The translations under genes were made by a program, and so were the position numbers. Under the pieces are notes generated by a model. It did no database searches. It saw nothing but the letters and a program-made list of their open reading frames with translations, and was not told the DNA's origin. Shown piece after piece: positions 1 to 5,472 of a stretch of 9,969 bases of DNA. How positions within the stretch are numbered: the stretch's first letter is position 1; the number at the start of each line of letters is the position of its first letter. The stretch lies in assembly GCA_029979405.1 (NCBI GenBank), contig JAPOHM010000041.1:1-9969 (forward strand), written 5' to 3'. Origin of the DNA: Methanobacteriota archaeon. GTDB taxonomy: Archaea > Thermoplasmatota > Poseidoniia > Poseidoniales > Poseidoniaceae.

Positions 1-503
1 CTCGCAATATACTCTTTTAAGATATCATTTTGGATAGTTCCCTTAATCTGTTCAGGTGAAACACCATTTTCTTCTGCAACCAACATATACATTGCAAGTA
101 AAACCATCGCTGGAGCGTTGATTGTCATGGAAGTTGATACTTTGTCGAGAGGCAGGTCGCGTAGTAGTATGCGCATGTCGTTCAGAGAAGAAATAGAAAC
201 TCCAACTTTTCCAACCTCGCCCTCACTGAGTTCATCATCGGCGTCTAAACCTAATTGGGTAGGTAAGTCAAATGCTACAGAAAGTCCTTTTTGGCCCCTC
301 TCTAAGAGTAATTTGAACCGTTCATTTGTTTCTTCAGCACTACCGAAACCTGCATACTGACGCATGGTCCATAATTTAGATCTATACATCGTGCTATGAA
401 TTCCGCGGATGTAGGGTGGTTTCCCTGCATCATCAGGCCCATAAATTCTCGAAATATCTAAACCGCCAAGAGATTGCCAGGATTCTTTTCTCTGGCCTGC
501 CAT
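1..503 (-). CDS. Methylmalonyl-CoA mutase large (catalytic) subunit, N-terminal 167 residues; 3' end beyond window
   Basis: This enzyme interconverts methylmalonyl-CoA and succinyl-CoA in the cytoplasm, using adenosylcobalamin, in propionate and branched-chain amino acid metabolism. Translating the minus strand from the ATG at 503 gives family signatures in order: a [20 protein letters not shown] stretch (about residues 44-63), [34 protein letters not shown] and [14 protein letters not shown] at the window edge. These belong to the substrate-binding TIM barrel; the rest of the barrel lies beyond position 1. The ATG is chosen because GAGGT sits 7 bases upstream and follows the preceding FKBP gene by only 10 bases. 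The N-terminus before the YRSKLWTMR block is about 40 residues and seems shorter than usual for the family. Archaea commonly encode the cobalamin-binding domain as a separate small subunit, which cannot be checked here. The family call is very secure. Confidence 0.96.
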   Translation of the reverse strand, partial: MAGQRKESWQSLGGLDISRIYGPDDAGKPPYIRGIHSTMYRSKLWTMRQYAGFGSAEETNERFKLLLERGQKGLSVAFDLPTQLGLDADDELSEGEVGKVGVSISSLNDMRILLRDLPLDKVSTSMTINAPAMVLLAMYMLVAEENGVSPEQIKGTIQNDILKEYIA

Positions 504-510
504 ATTACAA

Positions 511-515
511 ACCTC
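511..515 (-). promoter_or_regulatory. Ribosome binding site of the methylmalonyl-CoA mutase gene
   Basis: GAGGT lies 7 bases before the ATG at 503 and overlaps the TGA stop of the upstream FKBP gene (514-516). It matches the anti-Shine-Dalgarno core and fixes the start of the mutase. The overlap with the stop suggests translational coupling. Confidence 0.6.
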
Positions 516-984
516 AGTGGTGATGTCCGCCAGGTCCGTGGGCATGACCGTGCGCTATCTCTTCTTCAGTAGCGTCTCGAATATCCACAACTTCGACATT
601 AAATGTTAATGAATTGCCTGCTAAAGCATGATTGAAGTCGACAGTGACAGTATTTTCTCCAACTTCTGAAACTTGGAACGGTCCAGCATCACTCATTAAT
701 GTCATTCCTATTTCAGGTGTAATATCGCCAAACATTTCCTTGGGTATTTCCTGAACTGCATTTGGGTCTCTTTGCCCATAGGCATCATCAGCCGATAGAG
801 TGAATTCAACCTTGTCTCCAACCTTTGCTCCCATCAGTTCTCTCTCGAATCCAGGAATCATGTTTCTATGTCCGACTAAGAATGTCAAAGGGTCTCGACC
901 TTCAGAGCTATCAAAAACCTCTCCAGATTCTGGAAGTGTTCCTGTATAATGTACGCTTGCAATTTTGTTATTCTCTACTATCAT
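514..984 (-). CDS. slyD: SlyD-like FKBP-type peptidyl-prolyl cis-trans isomerase with histidine-rich tail
   Basis: This is a cytoplasmic proline isomerase and chaperone of 156 residues. The FKBP fold is split, as in SlyD: VHYTGTL (11-17), the [14 protein letters not shown] block (25-38) and the [15 protein letters not shown] block (43-57) come first. An insert-in-flap chaperone domain follows (about 72-120, ending in VDFNHALAG), and the FKBP strand returns at [10 protein letters not shown] (126-135). The last 12 residues hold six histidines among glycines, a likely nickel, cobalt or zinc binding tail as known for bacterial SlyD. The ATG is preceded by GATGAT, which overlaps the stop of the gene before it. 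The gene sits 4 bases after the charged hypothetical gene and 10 bases before methylmalonyl-CoA mutase, so it is probably co-transcribed with both. The family is certain; metal delivery as a role is inferred. Confidence 0.95.
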   Translation of the reverse strand: MIVENNKIASVHYTGTLPESGEVFDSSEGRDPLTFLVGHRNMIPGFERELMGAKVGDKVEFTLSADDAYGQRDPNAVQEIPKEMFGDITPEIGMTLMSDAGPFQVSEVGENTVTVDFNHALAGNSLTFNVEVVDIRDATEEEIAHGHAHGPGGHHH

Positions 985-987
985 GTT

Positions 988-993
988 ATCATC
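988..993 (-). promoter_or_regulatory. Ribosome binding site of the FKBP gene
   Basis: GATGAT on the minus strand lies 3 bases before the ATG at 984. It overlaps the stop codon (989-991) of the upstream gene and resembles the archaeal GGTGAT consensus. The spacing is tight. It supports coupled translation of the two genes. Confidence 0.45.
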
Positions 994-1861
994 TCTTTAT
1001 TGTATATCTTTTGACCAAGGATGCTAACTCTTGTGCTACATCCTCTGGAATGATTAATTCATCTTGTTTCTGCTTAATGAATTCTATTGCGGATTCCGCA
1101 CTTGTACGTTCTCCTTTTGCCCATATTTGACCAATGATATTAGAACGATGTTCTTCTTTAACCAATTCATTGTCAAGCAAATCTTTCGCAGCATATTTGT
1201 ATTCTAACATTTTTCTGCGGTCTAATTTTTTGGCTTGGGGTTGTCTACCTCCACCTTTTTTGTCAGAAGATCTTCTCTTCTTACCCCTCTTTTCTTTTGA
1301 TTTAATCTCTGTTTTTATTGTTTTAAAGACGTTAGAGGTTCCACGAGACTCGACCTCTTCATCCAGATCTATATCGGATTCATCCTCAGCCACCGACACT
1401 TCTTCAGCGACCAATTCTTGTTTTTCGACTGTAACACTATTTTCCTTTACAGCGTCTATTTTTATTTCTGGTTTTATCGTCTGTGCTTCTTTTGCAAATT
1501 GTGCTGTAGCTGCTGATTTCTCTTTCAATTTCGCTAACCGTTCTTCTCTCGTCTCAGGCTTAGACTGCTCGTTGATTTTTTGGGAAGGAGGAGGAGCTTT
1601 TACAACCTCGTTGGAAGGGGTAGTTTGTTGTTGAATGGGTTGCACAGATTCAGTTTGAGTTTTATTTGTAACTTCGTTCCTTGCGGCCATTTCTTTAAGA
1701 GCAGCCCTTTGTTTTGCAGCCAAATCTACTTTTTGTTGTGGATTTTCTTGCTGAGGTTTAGGCTTATTTTTTATCGCTTTATCTCGCCTATCTTTAGCCT
1801 TTTGACTTGCATTTGGCGCGAAAGGGTTGAATGGCTCGTCCCTTCTGCGTCTACCTTGCAT
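989..1861 (-). CDS. Uncharacterised charged protein with disordered N-terminus and compact C-terminal helical domain
   Basis: I do not recognise this 290-residue protein. Residues 1-55 are basic and rich in lysine, arginine and glutamine (start MQGRRRRDEPFNPFAP). Residues 56-145 are low complexity with short KE-rich helical patches. Residues 148-172 are strongly acidic, and 186-220 are strongly basic (KRGKKRRSSDKKGGGR), which suggests contact with RNA or DNA. Residues about 213-290 look folded and helical, including a NIIGQIWAKGERTSAESAIE stretch (241-260), and this is probably the conserved part. There is no signal peptide or membrane segment. The gene lies 40 bases after kae1 and 4 bases before the slyD-like gene. 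No Shine-Dalgarno precedes the ATG; a TTATTT stretch about 28 bases upstream could allow a leaderless internal promoter. Neighbouring kae1 hints at a tRNA or ribosome role, but that is only inference. Confidence 0.85.
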   Translation of the reverse strand: MQGRRRRDEPFNPFAPNASQKAKDRRDKAIKNKPKPQQENPQQKVDLAAKQRAALKEMAARNEVTNKTQTESVQPIQQQTTPSNEVVKAPPPSQKINEQSKPETREERLAKLKEKSAATAQFAKEAQTIKPEIKIDAVKENSVTVEKQELVAEEVSVAEDESDIDLDEEVESRGTSNVFKTIKTEIKSKEKRGKKRRSSDKKGGGRQPQAKKLDRRKMLEYKYAAKDLLDNELVKEEHRSNIIGQIWAKGERTSAESAIEFIKQKQDELIIPEDVAQELASLVKRYTIKR

Positions 1862-1901
1862 GAATTAGCGGTATTGCGGACTCAAATAACCCTTGGCATT
1901 A

Positions 1902-2915
1902 CTATGACCAAATTATTGGTGTGTGGTCGGTCCTCAATTCTTGGTCAACTCCCGATTTATTTGGAGTTGTAACGCGCCCTGATTCCAATTCCAAGTAACC
2001 TAATCTTGCAATCATAGTACCATTATCTATGCAATACATTTTTGGCGGACAATGACTACTTGCTCCCCTTTCCTTACACATAATTTCAGACATAGTTCGC
2101 AAGCGTTCGTTACAAGCCACACCCCCACCTAACAAAATCTCAGATTTTCCTGTGTGAGCTAACGCCCTTTCTGCGACTTCTATACATGCGGCGAATGCAT
2201 GTTCTTGTAGACTCCAACATACTGCATCGAAAGGATGGCCTTTTTGCACTAATTTATTAGCAGCGGTAAGAAGACCTGAGAACGTCAAATCCATGCCATG
2301 TACTGCATATGGCAATTCTAAACCTACAATTGATGGATTAGGATTTTCTTCCTTCCATCTCAAAGCAGCCTTTTCTATTTGGGGACCCCCAGGGAACGGT
2401 ATTCCATGATTCCTTGCGAATTTATCGAGCATGTTTCCTATGCCAATATCGAGTGTTTCGCCTAATACGCGATATCTGCCATCTAATCTGGCAATAACTT
2501 GGGTATTGCCTCCACTAACATATAGCAAAATGGGGTCATCGCATCCGCATTGTTGACGACCAATTTCAATATGTGCAACACAATGGTTTACTCCAATCAG
2601 AGGAACCTTGAGTCTCGAAGAAATTGTCCTTGCTGCAGCGGCTCCAATTCGTAAACACGCACCCATGCCAGGTCCCTGTGAATAAGCAACTCCAGAAATA
2701 TCCAAACTTGTCAAGTTGTTATCTGCGAGTAGCTTACCGAATAATTGTGTTGAATATTCAACATGGTGGTCTGCAGCTTCTCTTGGATGAATGCCCCCTT
2801 CAGTTGGCCTAATTGTGTCTGAAACGGAAGGAATGGGTACGCCATCTGGGTCTACCAAACCAAATGAAAATGTATGAGCCGTCGACTCAATACCTAAAGT
2901 GTAACCATTTCTCAT
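1902..2915 (-). CDS. kae1: Kae1, catalytic subunit of KEOPS for tRNA threonylcarbamoyladenosine (t6A37)
   Basis: Kae1 transfers the threonylcarbamoyl group to A37 of ANN-decoding tRNAs, working in the cytoplasmic KEOPS complex with Bud32, Cgi121 and Pcc1. At 337 residues it has the full ASKHA ATPase fold. Visible motifs are GIESTAHTFSFGLVD (8-22), the metal ligands in NHCVAHIE (His111, His115), the phosphate loop LYVSGGNTQ with Tyr132 (131-139), the GETLDIGIGNMLDKFAR block (152-168), FPGGPQIEK (174-182), FSGLLTAA (212-219), LLGGGVACNERL (261-272) and IDNGTMIA with Asp297. The protein ends after the fold, so it is not the Kae1-Bud32 fusion found in some euryarchaea such as Thermoplasma. Bud32 must be elsewhere. 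It heads the minus-strand cluster and is divergent from hutI, with 50 bases between starts. The family is certain. Confidence 0.97.
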   Translation of the reverse strand: MRNGYTLGIESTAHTFSFGLVDPDGVPIPSVSDTIRPTEGGIHPREAADHHVEYSTQLFGKLLADNNLTSLDISGVAYSQGPGMGACLRIGAAAARTISSRLKVPLIGVNHCVAHIEIGRQQCGCDDPILLYVSGGNTQVIARLDGRYRVLGETLDIGIGNMLDKFARNHGIPFPGGPQIEKAALRWKEENPNPSIVGLELPYAVHGMDLTFSGLLTAANKLVQKGHPFDAVCWSLQEHAFAACIEVAERALAHTGKSEILLGGGVACNERLRTMSEIMCKERGASSHCPPKMYCIDNGTMIARLGYLELESGRVTTPNKSGVDQELRTDHTPIIWS

Positions 2916-2930
2916 GACTATTACGAGTAG

Positions 2931-2941
2931 GATATACTATC
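2931..2941. promoter_or_regulatory. Candidate shared TATA element between kae1 and hutI
   Basis: The 50-base divergent gap has one clear AT element, GATATACTATC, readable as TATA-like on both strands. Its centre is about 30 bases before the hutI ATG, which suits a leaderless or very short-leader transcript. It is about 20 bases before the kae1 ATG, slightly short for a leaderless start there. No Shine-Dalgarno precedes either gene. The match is by eye only. Confidence 0.4.
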
Positions 2942-2965
2942 TAACGGTTTCACTTAGCCATATCA

Positions 2966-4204
2966 ATGGAGACTCTTCTCTACAATGCCGGACCAATTGC
3001 TCATATGGCTAGTAAAGATGTATTATCAGGGAATATTACAGATGAGGGTTTGGTTCATGAAAATGGCATGGGGATTTTTGTTCAGAACGGAGTTATCAAG
3101 AAAATAGGAGAATCTACTGAATTAATTCAAGAATTCAATACAGCAGAAAAAATTGACCTCAATGGCCGAGCTGTAATTCCTGGATTGGTAGATTCTCACA
3201 CCCACTTATTGTGGTCTGGTGATAGAAGTAAGGAAATTGTATGGAAACAACAGGGCAAATCATATTCGGAAATAGCGTCTCTTGGTGGCGGGATTACCAA
3301 TACTGTAAACTCAACAAGAACCACTTCTGCAGATGATCTTGCAAAAATAGGAGTTGCAAGACTGAAAGAAGCCCTAAGGTTAGGAACGACTCACTTGGAA
3401 GCAAAATCAGGATACGGCTTGAATACAGATAGCGAATTGAAATTATTGCAAGTTGGTAATTCAATTAGCTCTTTAGAGGCTTTACCTACAGTTGATCTAA
3501 CATGGTTAGGCGCACATGCTACACCAAAGGGAAAGACATACTCCGAATACACAGAAGAAATTCTATCTGACCAATTGCCCTCAATAATAGACCAAGGTTT
3601 AGCAAGAAGCGCAGATGTATTTTGTGAACCTGGTTGGTTTTCTGTCGAGCAGACAGAAGATATCATGAAAGAAAGTAGGAGATTAGGGTTGGACCTACGA
3701 TTGCACGTCGATGAATTTACAGACGGTGGCGGTGGTGAATTGGCATCTGAATTAGGTGTTACAACCGCAGATCATGCGCATTATACGTCATCTAATGCGA
3801 GGGATAAGATGGAGGCGAATGGAGTAAATACTGGATTCCTGCCAGGCACTCCATATTCAATGGGCGAAAATTATCCACCATTCCAAGATTGTTGTGACAA
3901 CAATTGGAGATGGACTATAGCATCGGATTTTAATCCAAACTGTAGAACTCTTAGTCTTCCATTCTTAGCATCCATTTTGGTTCAACGTAATGAAATATCG
4001 CCAATTATTGCTTTAGCGGCATGTACTGTTAATTCAGCAAACACAACTCCGCATCCGAGTGGACTTCCACATGGAAAAATCGAGGTTGGAACTGTAGCAA
4101 ATCTGAATATTGTCAATTCCGAAAATTGGGAAGCTTGGTGTTTGCAACCTGGTATGAGCCCTTTCCAATCTACTATGATTAACGGAACAATGATTTATCA
4201 TTAA
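2966..4204 (+). CDS. hutI: Imidazolonepropionase
   Basis: HutI hydrolyses 4-imidazolone-5-propionate to N-formimino-L-glutamate, the third step of histidine degradation, in the cytoplasm. The 412-residue length is normal for the family. It is an amidohydrolase-superfamily metal enzyme. The metal motif DSHTHLLWSGDR (76-87) gives His78 and His80, LHVDEF gives His247, and SDFNPNC (320-326) gives the catalytic and metal Asp321. SGYGLNTDSELKLL (148-161) and GFLPGTPYSM (290-299) are also family blocks. The N-terminal residues 1-70 and the C-terminus form the usual small beta domain. The start is the first ATG, with a TATA-like element about 30 bases before it and no Shine-Dalgarno, so the mRNA may be leaderless. 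It is followed 23 bases later by a small barrel-like gene. HutH lies 4 kb away on the other strand. Confidence 0.97.
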   Translation: METLLYNAGPIAHMASKDVLSGNITDEGLVHENGMGIFVQNGVIKKIGESTELIQEFNTAEKIDLNGRAVIPGLVDSHTHLLWSGDRSKEIVWKQQGKSYSEIASLGGGITNTVNSTRTTSADDLAKIGVARLKEALRLGTTHLEAKSGYGLNTDSELKLLQVGNSISSLEALPTVDLTWLGAHATPKGKTYSEYTEEILSDQLPSIIDQGLARSADVFCEPGWFSVEQTEDIMKESRRLGLDLRLHVDEFTDGGGGELASELGVTTADHAHYTSSNARDKMEANGVNTGFLPGTPYSMGENYPPFQDCCDNNWRWTIASDFNPNCRTLSLPFLASILVQRNEISPIIALAACTVNSANTTPHPSGLPHGKIEVGTVANLNIVNSENWEAWCLQPGMSPFQSTMINGTMIYH

Positions 4205-4227
4205 TAATTTAACAAGAAGGGTTTATT

Positions 4228-4557
4228 GTGAAATCAAAAAAGGGGTTGTGGCTCGAAACAGGTGTTTGCTCTTCTCGAAAGGGAGGTGATGCGCGGTTGG
4301 AAAGAATGTTAGAAGCTAGACAAGAAATGCGTAGAAGGACTGAAGGTTGTCTGAAAGCTTGGGTTTCCCGTAGTATTGATGGTAATGCTATGTTTTTAGT
4401 TCAGGCAATATATGAGAATGAAGATGCCTGGAGGAAATGTGCTCAAAGAATTGTTAATGAGCTTGATATCAGGGATGGGGGAATAGAATCTCTACTTTCA
4501 GGACCTCCGCTAGTTGGAATGTTTTCAATCGATCCGAAATTTCTGGATTTAGAGTGA
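4228..4557 (+). CDS. Small ABM-like (dimeric alpha/beta barrel) protein
   Basis: This 109-residue protein starts at GTG, with AAGGG about 6 bases upstream as a weak Shine-Dalgarno. The pattern resembles antibiotic biosynthesis monooxygenase (ABM) or related dimeric alpha/beta-barrel proteins. A helix with ARLERMLEARQEMRRRTEGC (22-41) ends in the typical glutamate-glycine-cysteine turn. A strand KAWVSRSIDGNAMFLVQAIY (43-62) follows, then the motif ENEDAWRKCAQRIVNEL (63-79) and a closing strand VGMFSID (96-102). Members include heme-degrading enzymes and quinol monooxygenases, but also many of unknown role. No substrate can be assigned. It lies 23 bases after hutI and is likely co-transcribed. 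The coding call is fairly firm; the family call is tentative and rests on pattern only. Confidence 0.8.
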   Translation: MKSKKGLWLETGVCSSRKGGDARLERMLEARQEMRRRTEGCLKAWVSRSIDGNAMFLVQAIYENEDAWRKCAQRIVNELDIRDGGIESLLSGPPLVGMFSIDPKFLDLE

Positions 4558-4564
4558 CCCGTCG

Positions 4565-4590
4565 TGTCGCATAACGCACATTATGCGACA
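4565..4590. repeat. Perfect 10-bp inverted repeat with 6-base spacer
   Basis: TGTCGCATAA, a 6-base CGCACA spacer and TTATGCGACA form an exact palindrome 7 bases after the stop of the ABM-like gene. No T-run follows directly, so it does not look like a simple terminator. It could be an mRNA 3' stem-loop or a binding site for a dimeric regulator. I saw no second copy in the window. Confidence 0.75.
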
Positions 4591-4651
4591 GGATTCCAAA
4601 ATGAGTTAGTGGCAAATGAGCGCAGTACATCGATTATAGTGTGAAAACGTC

Positions 4652-4711
4652 AAAAAATGCCCAATTTGCCGTAAAATGTAGGGGGTAGAAGGGGTAAATT
4701 TGCATTTTTTT
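4652..4711 (+). terminator. Long hairpin ending in a T-run, probable terminator of the hutI operon
   Basis: AAAAAATGC (4652-4660) pairs exactly with GCATTTTTT (4702-4710). After a small CC/T internal loop, AATTTGCC (4663-4670) pairs with GGTAAATT (4693-4700) with one G-U pair. The 22-base loop is purine-rich (TAGGGGGTAGAAGG). The plus strand ends in seven T (4705-4711). This is the clearest termination-like structure between hutI and the next plus-strand gene. The minus strand would also end in six T. The 4558-4770 stretch otherwise shows no coding sequence. The pairing is seen by eye; the role is inferred. Confidence 0.5.
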
Positions 4712-4770
4712 GAGATAATGCATTCATCAATGGATTCATTAGTGTGATATTATACGAATAAATGATTCCA

Positions 4771-4923
4771 ATGACAGACGTTAGCGGTTTTTGTTTAAAG
4801 TGCAAAAATTACGGACCTATCAAAGATGGTAAGCTAATCAAAATGAGCAATGGTCGGACAAGGTGCGCAGGATTCTGCTCTCAAGATGGTTGTACAGGGA
4901 AGATTTCGAAAATCGTTTCCTAA
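4771..4923 (+). CDS. Small zinc-finger protein, resembling DUF5679
   Basis: This is a 50-residue protein from the ATG at 4771; an in-frame ATG at 4762 would add three residues (MIP). It has a Cys pair FCLKC (Cys8, Cys11), a short linker containing the SNGRTR turn (26-31), then Cys32, Cys36 and Cys41 in CAGFCSQDGC. The layout of CxxC, an NGR-type turn and a second cysteine group near a lysine-rich end resembles DUF5679 or topoisomerase-type zinc ribbons, though the second group is spaced CX4C rather than CX2C. An AT-rich element (TATTATA, about 4749-4755) lies just upstream. It sits alone between the hutI operon terminator and tRNA-Val. The role is unknown; nucleic acid binding is a guess from the fold. 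The stop at 4921 and dense cysteines argue that it is a real gene. Confidence 0.7.
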   Translation: MTDVSGFCLKCKNYGPIKDGKLIKMSNGRTRCAGFCSQDGCTGKISKIVS

Positions 4924-4941
4924 TTTTAATACCGATTCGGA

Positions 4942-4947
4942 TATATA
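4942..4947 (+). promoter_or_regulatory. TATA box of the tRNA-Val gene
   Basis: TATATA is centred about 28 bases before the first tRNA base. This is the usual archaeal distance for TBP binding when transcription starts at or near the mature 5' end. Confidence 0.55.
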
Positions 4948-4972
4948 CGTCGATTGATTGGAAAACTTACTA

Positions 4973-5045
4973 GGGCTCGTGGTCTAGGGGTTATGACGTT
5001 GCCTTGACATGGCAAAGATCGCCAGTTCAATTCTGGCCGAGCCCA
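4973..5045 (+). tRNA. tRNA-Val (anticodon GAC)
   Basis: A 73-base cloverleaf can be drawn by eye. The acceptor stem GGGCTCG pairs with CGAGCCC and the discriminator is A. T8 is present, and the D arm includes AGGGGTTA with its GG pair. The anticodon stem TTGCC/GGCAA encloses the loop TTGACAT, giving anticodon GAC, which reads the valine codon GUC (and GUU by wobble). The variable loop is 5 bases, and the T arm GCCAG/CTGGC has loop TTCAATT. CCA is not encoded, so it must be added by CCA-adding enzyme. No intron is seen. It lies 49 bases after the small zinc-finger gene. Confidence 0.95.
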
Positions 5046-5094
5046 CTATGGTGATTTTGCATTATTTGTTAATCAAAAGGTAAATATTATGAAA

Positions 5095-5460
5095 TCAATC
5101 ATCATGGATAATTTCTGTTACTTCGACTTCTATTGATTTGGAATCGGTTTCGATTTTACTTATTGGTTCATCATCTTCGAATGTGAAGTCTGTTGAACCA
5201 CCGGTCCAATTCTTAACTGCTCCCTCATCGCTGTCAAATTCTTCATCGGCTATCGCAGTATTTGGATTAATTGAGTAATCTGCCGGATCAACATCCCTGT
5301 TGACAACTCTTTGTTCAGGGGTAGGAGGTTCTCTATCCTCTAAGTGTATTCCCGAATGGAAAGTTCCACATTCGGGGCATCGTTGCGTGTTTTTTTCATA
5401 AATCGAGGCACAGACAGGACAATATTCCTTACCGATAAGGATGTCTAAATCGTCAGTCAT
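5095..5460 (-). CDS. Small acidic zinc-ribbon protein
   Basis: This protein has 121 residues. Residues 13-32 form a zinc ribbon, with Cys14, Cys17, Cys28 and Cys31 in the CPVC and CPEC pairs (CX2CX10CX2C). The rest, from about residue 40, is acidic and probably disordered, rich in aspartate and glutamate, with no membrane segment. A GTG at 5469 would add three residues, but that GTG is part of a GTGAT ribosome binding site before the ATG at 5460, so the ATG is preferred. The gene begins 12 bases after the stop of the larger membrane protein, so the two are very likely one transcript. The cysteine spacing is identical to both ribbons of that neighbour, which points to shared ancestry or a shared partner. 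The biochemical role is not known. Confidence 0.87.
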   Translation of the reverse strand: MTDDLDILIGKEYCPVCASIYEKNTQRCPECGTFHSGIHLEDREPPTPEQRVVNRDVDPADYSINPNTAIADEEFDSDEGAVKNWTGGSTDFTFEDDEPISKIETDSKSIEVEVTEIIHDD

Positions 5461-5464
5461 TAAT

Positions 5465-5469
5465 ATCAC
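5465..5469 (-). promoter_or_regulatory. Ribosome binding site deciding the start of the small zinc-ribbon gene
   Basis: GTGAT lies 4 bases before the ATG at 5460 and matches the end of the archaeal GGAGGTGAT consensus. The same GTG could be read as a start codon, giving three extra residues (VIL), but the binding-site reading fits better. Confidence 0.5.
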
Positions 5470-5472
5470 AGA

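Noticed and set aside
118..360. Plus-strand open frame of 80 residues
   Set aside because: It lies wholly opposite the clear methylmalonyl-CoA mutase coding sequence and shows no family motifs.
1134..1634. Plus-strand open frame of 166 residues opposite the charged protein
   Set aside because: It has serine- and phenylalanine-rich composition typical of an antisense read of lysine/glutamate codons. The minus-strand gene fits the operon spacing.
3391..3666. Minus-strand open frame of 91 residues
   Set aside because: It lies opposite the core of hutI, which has full family motifs.
4558..4770. Possible additional small gene or riboswitch in the gene-poor stretch
   Set aside because: I found no convincing coding frame or known riboswitch pattern; only the palindrome and the T-ending hairpin are supported.
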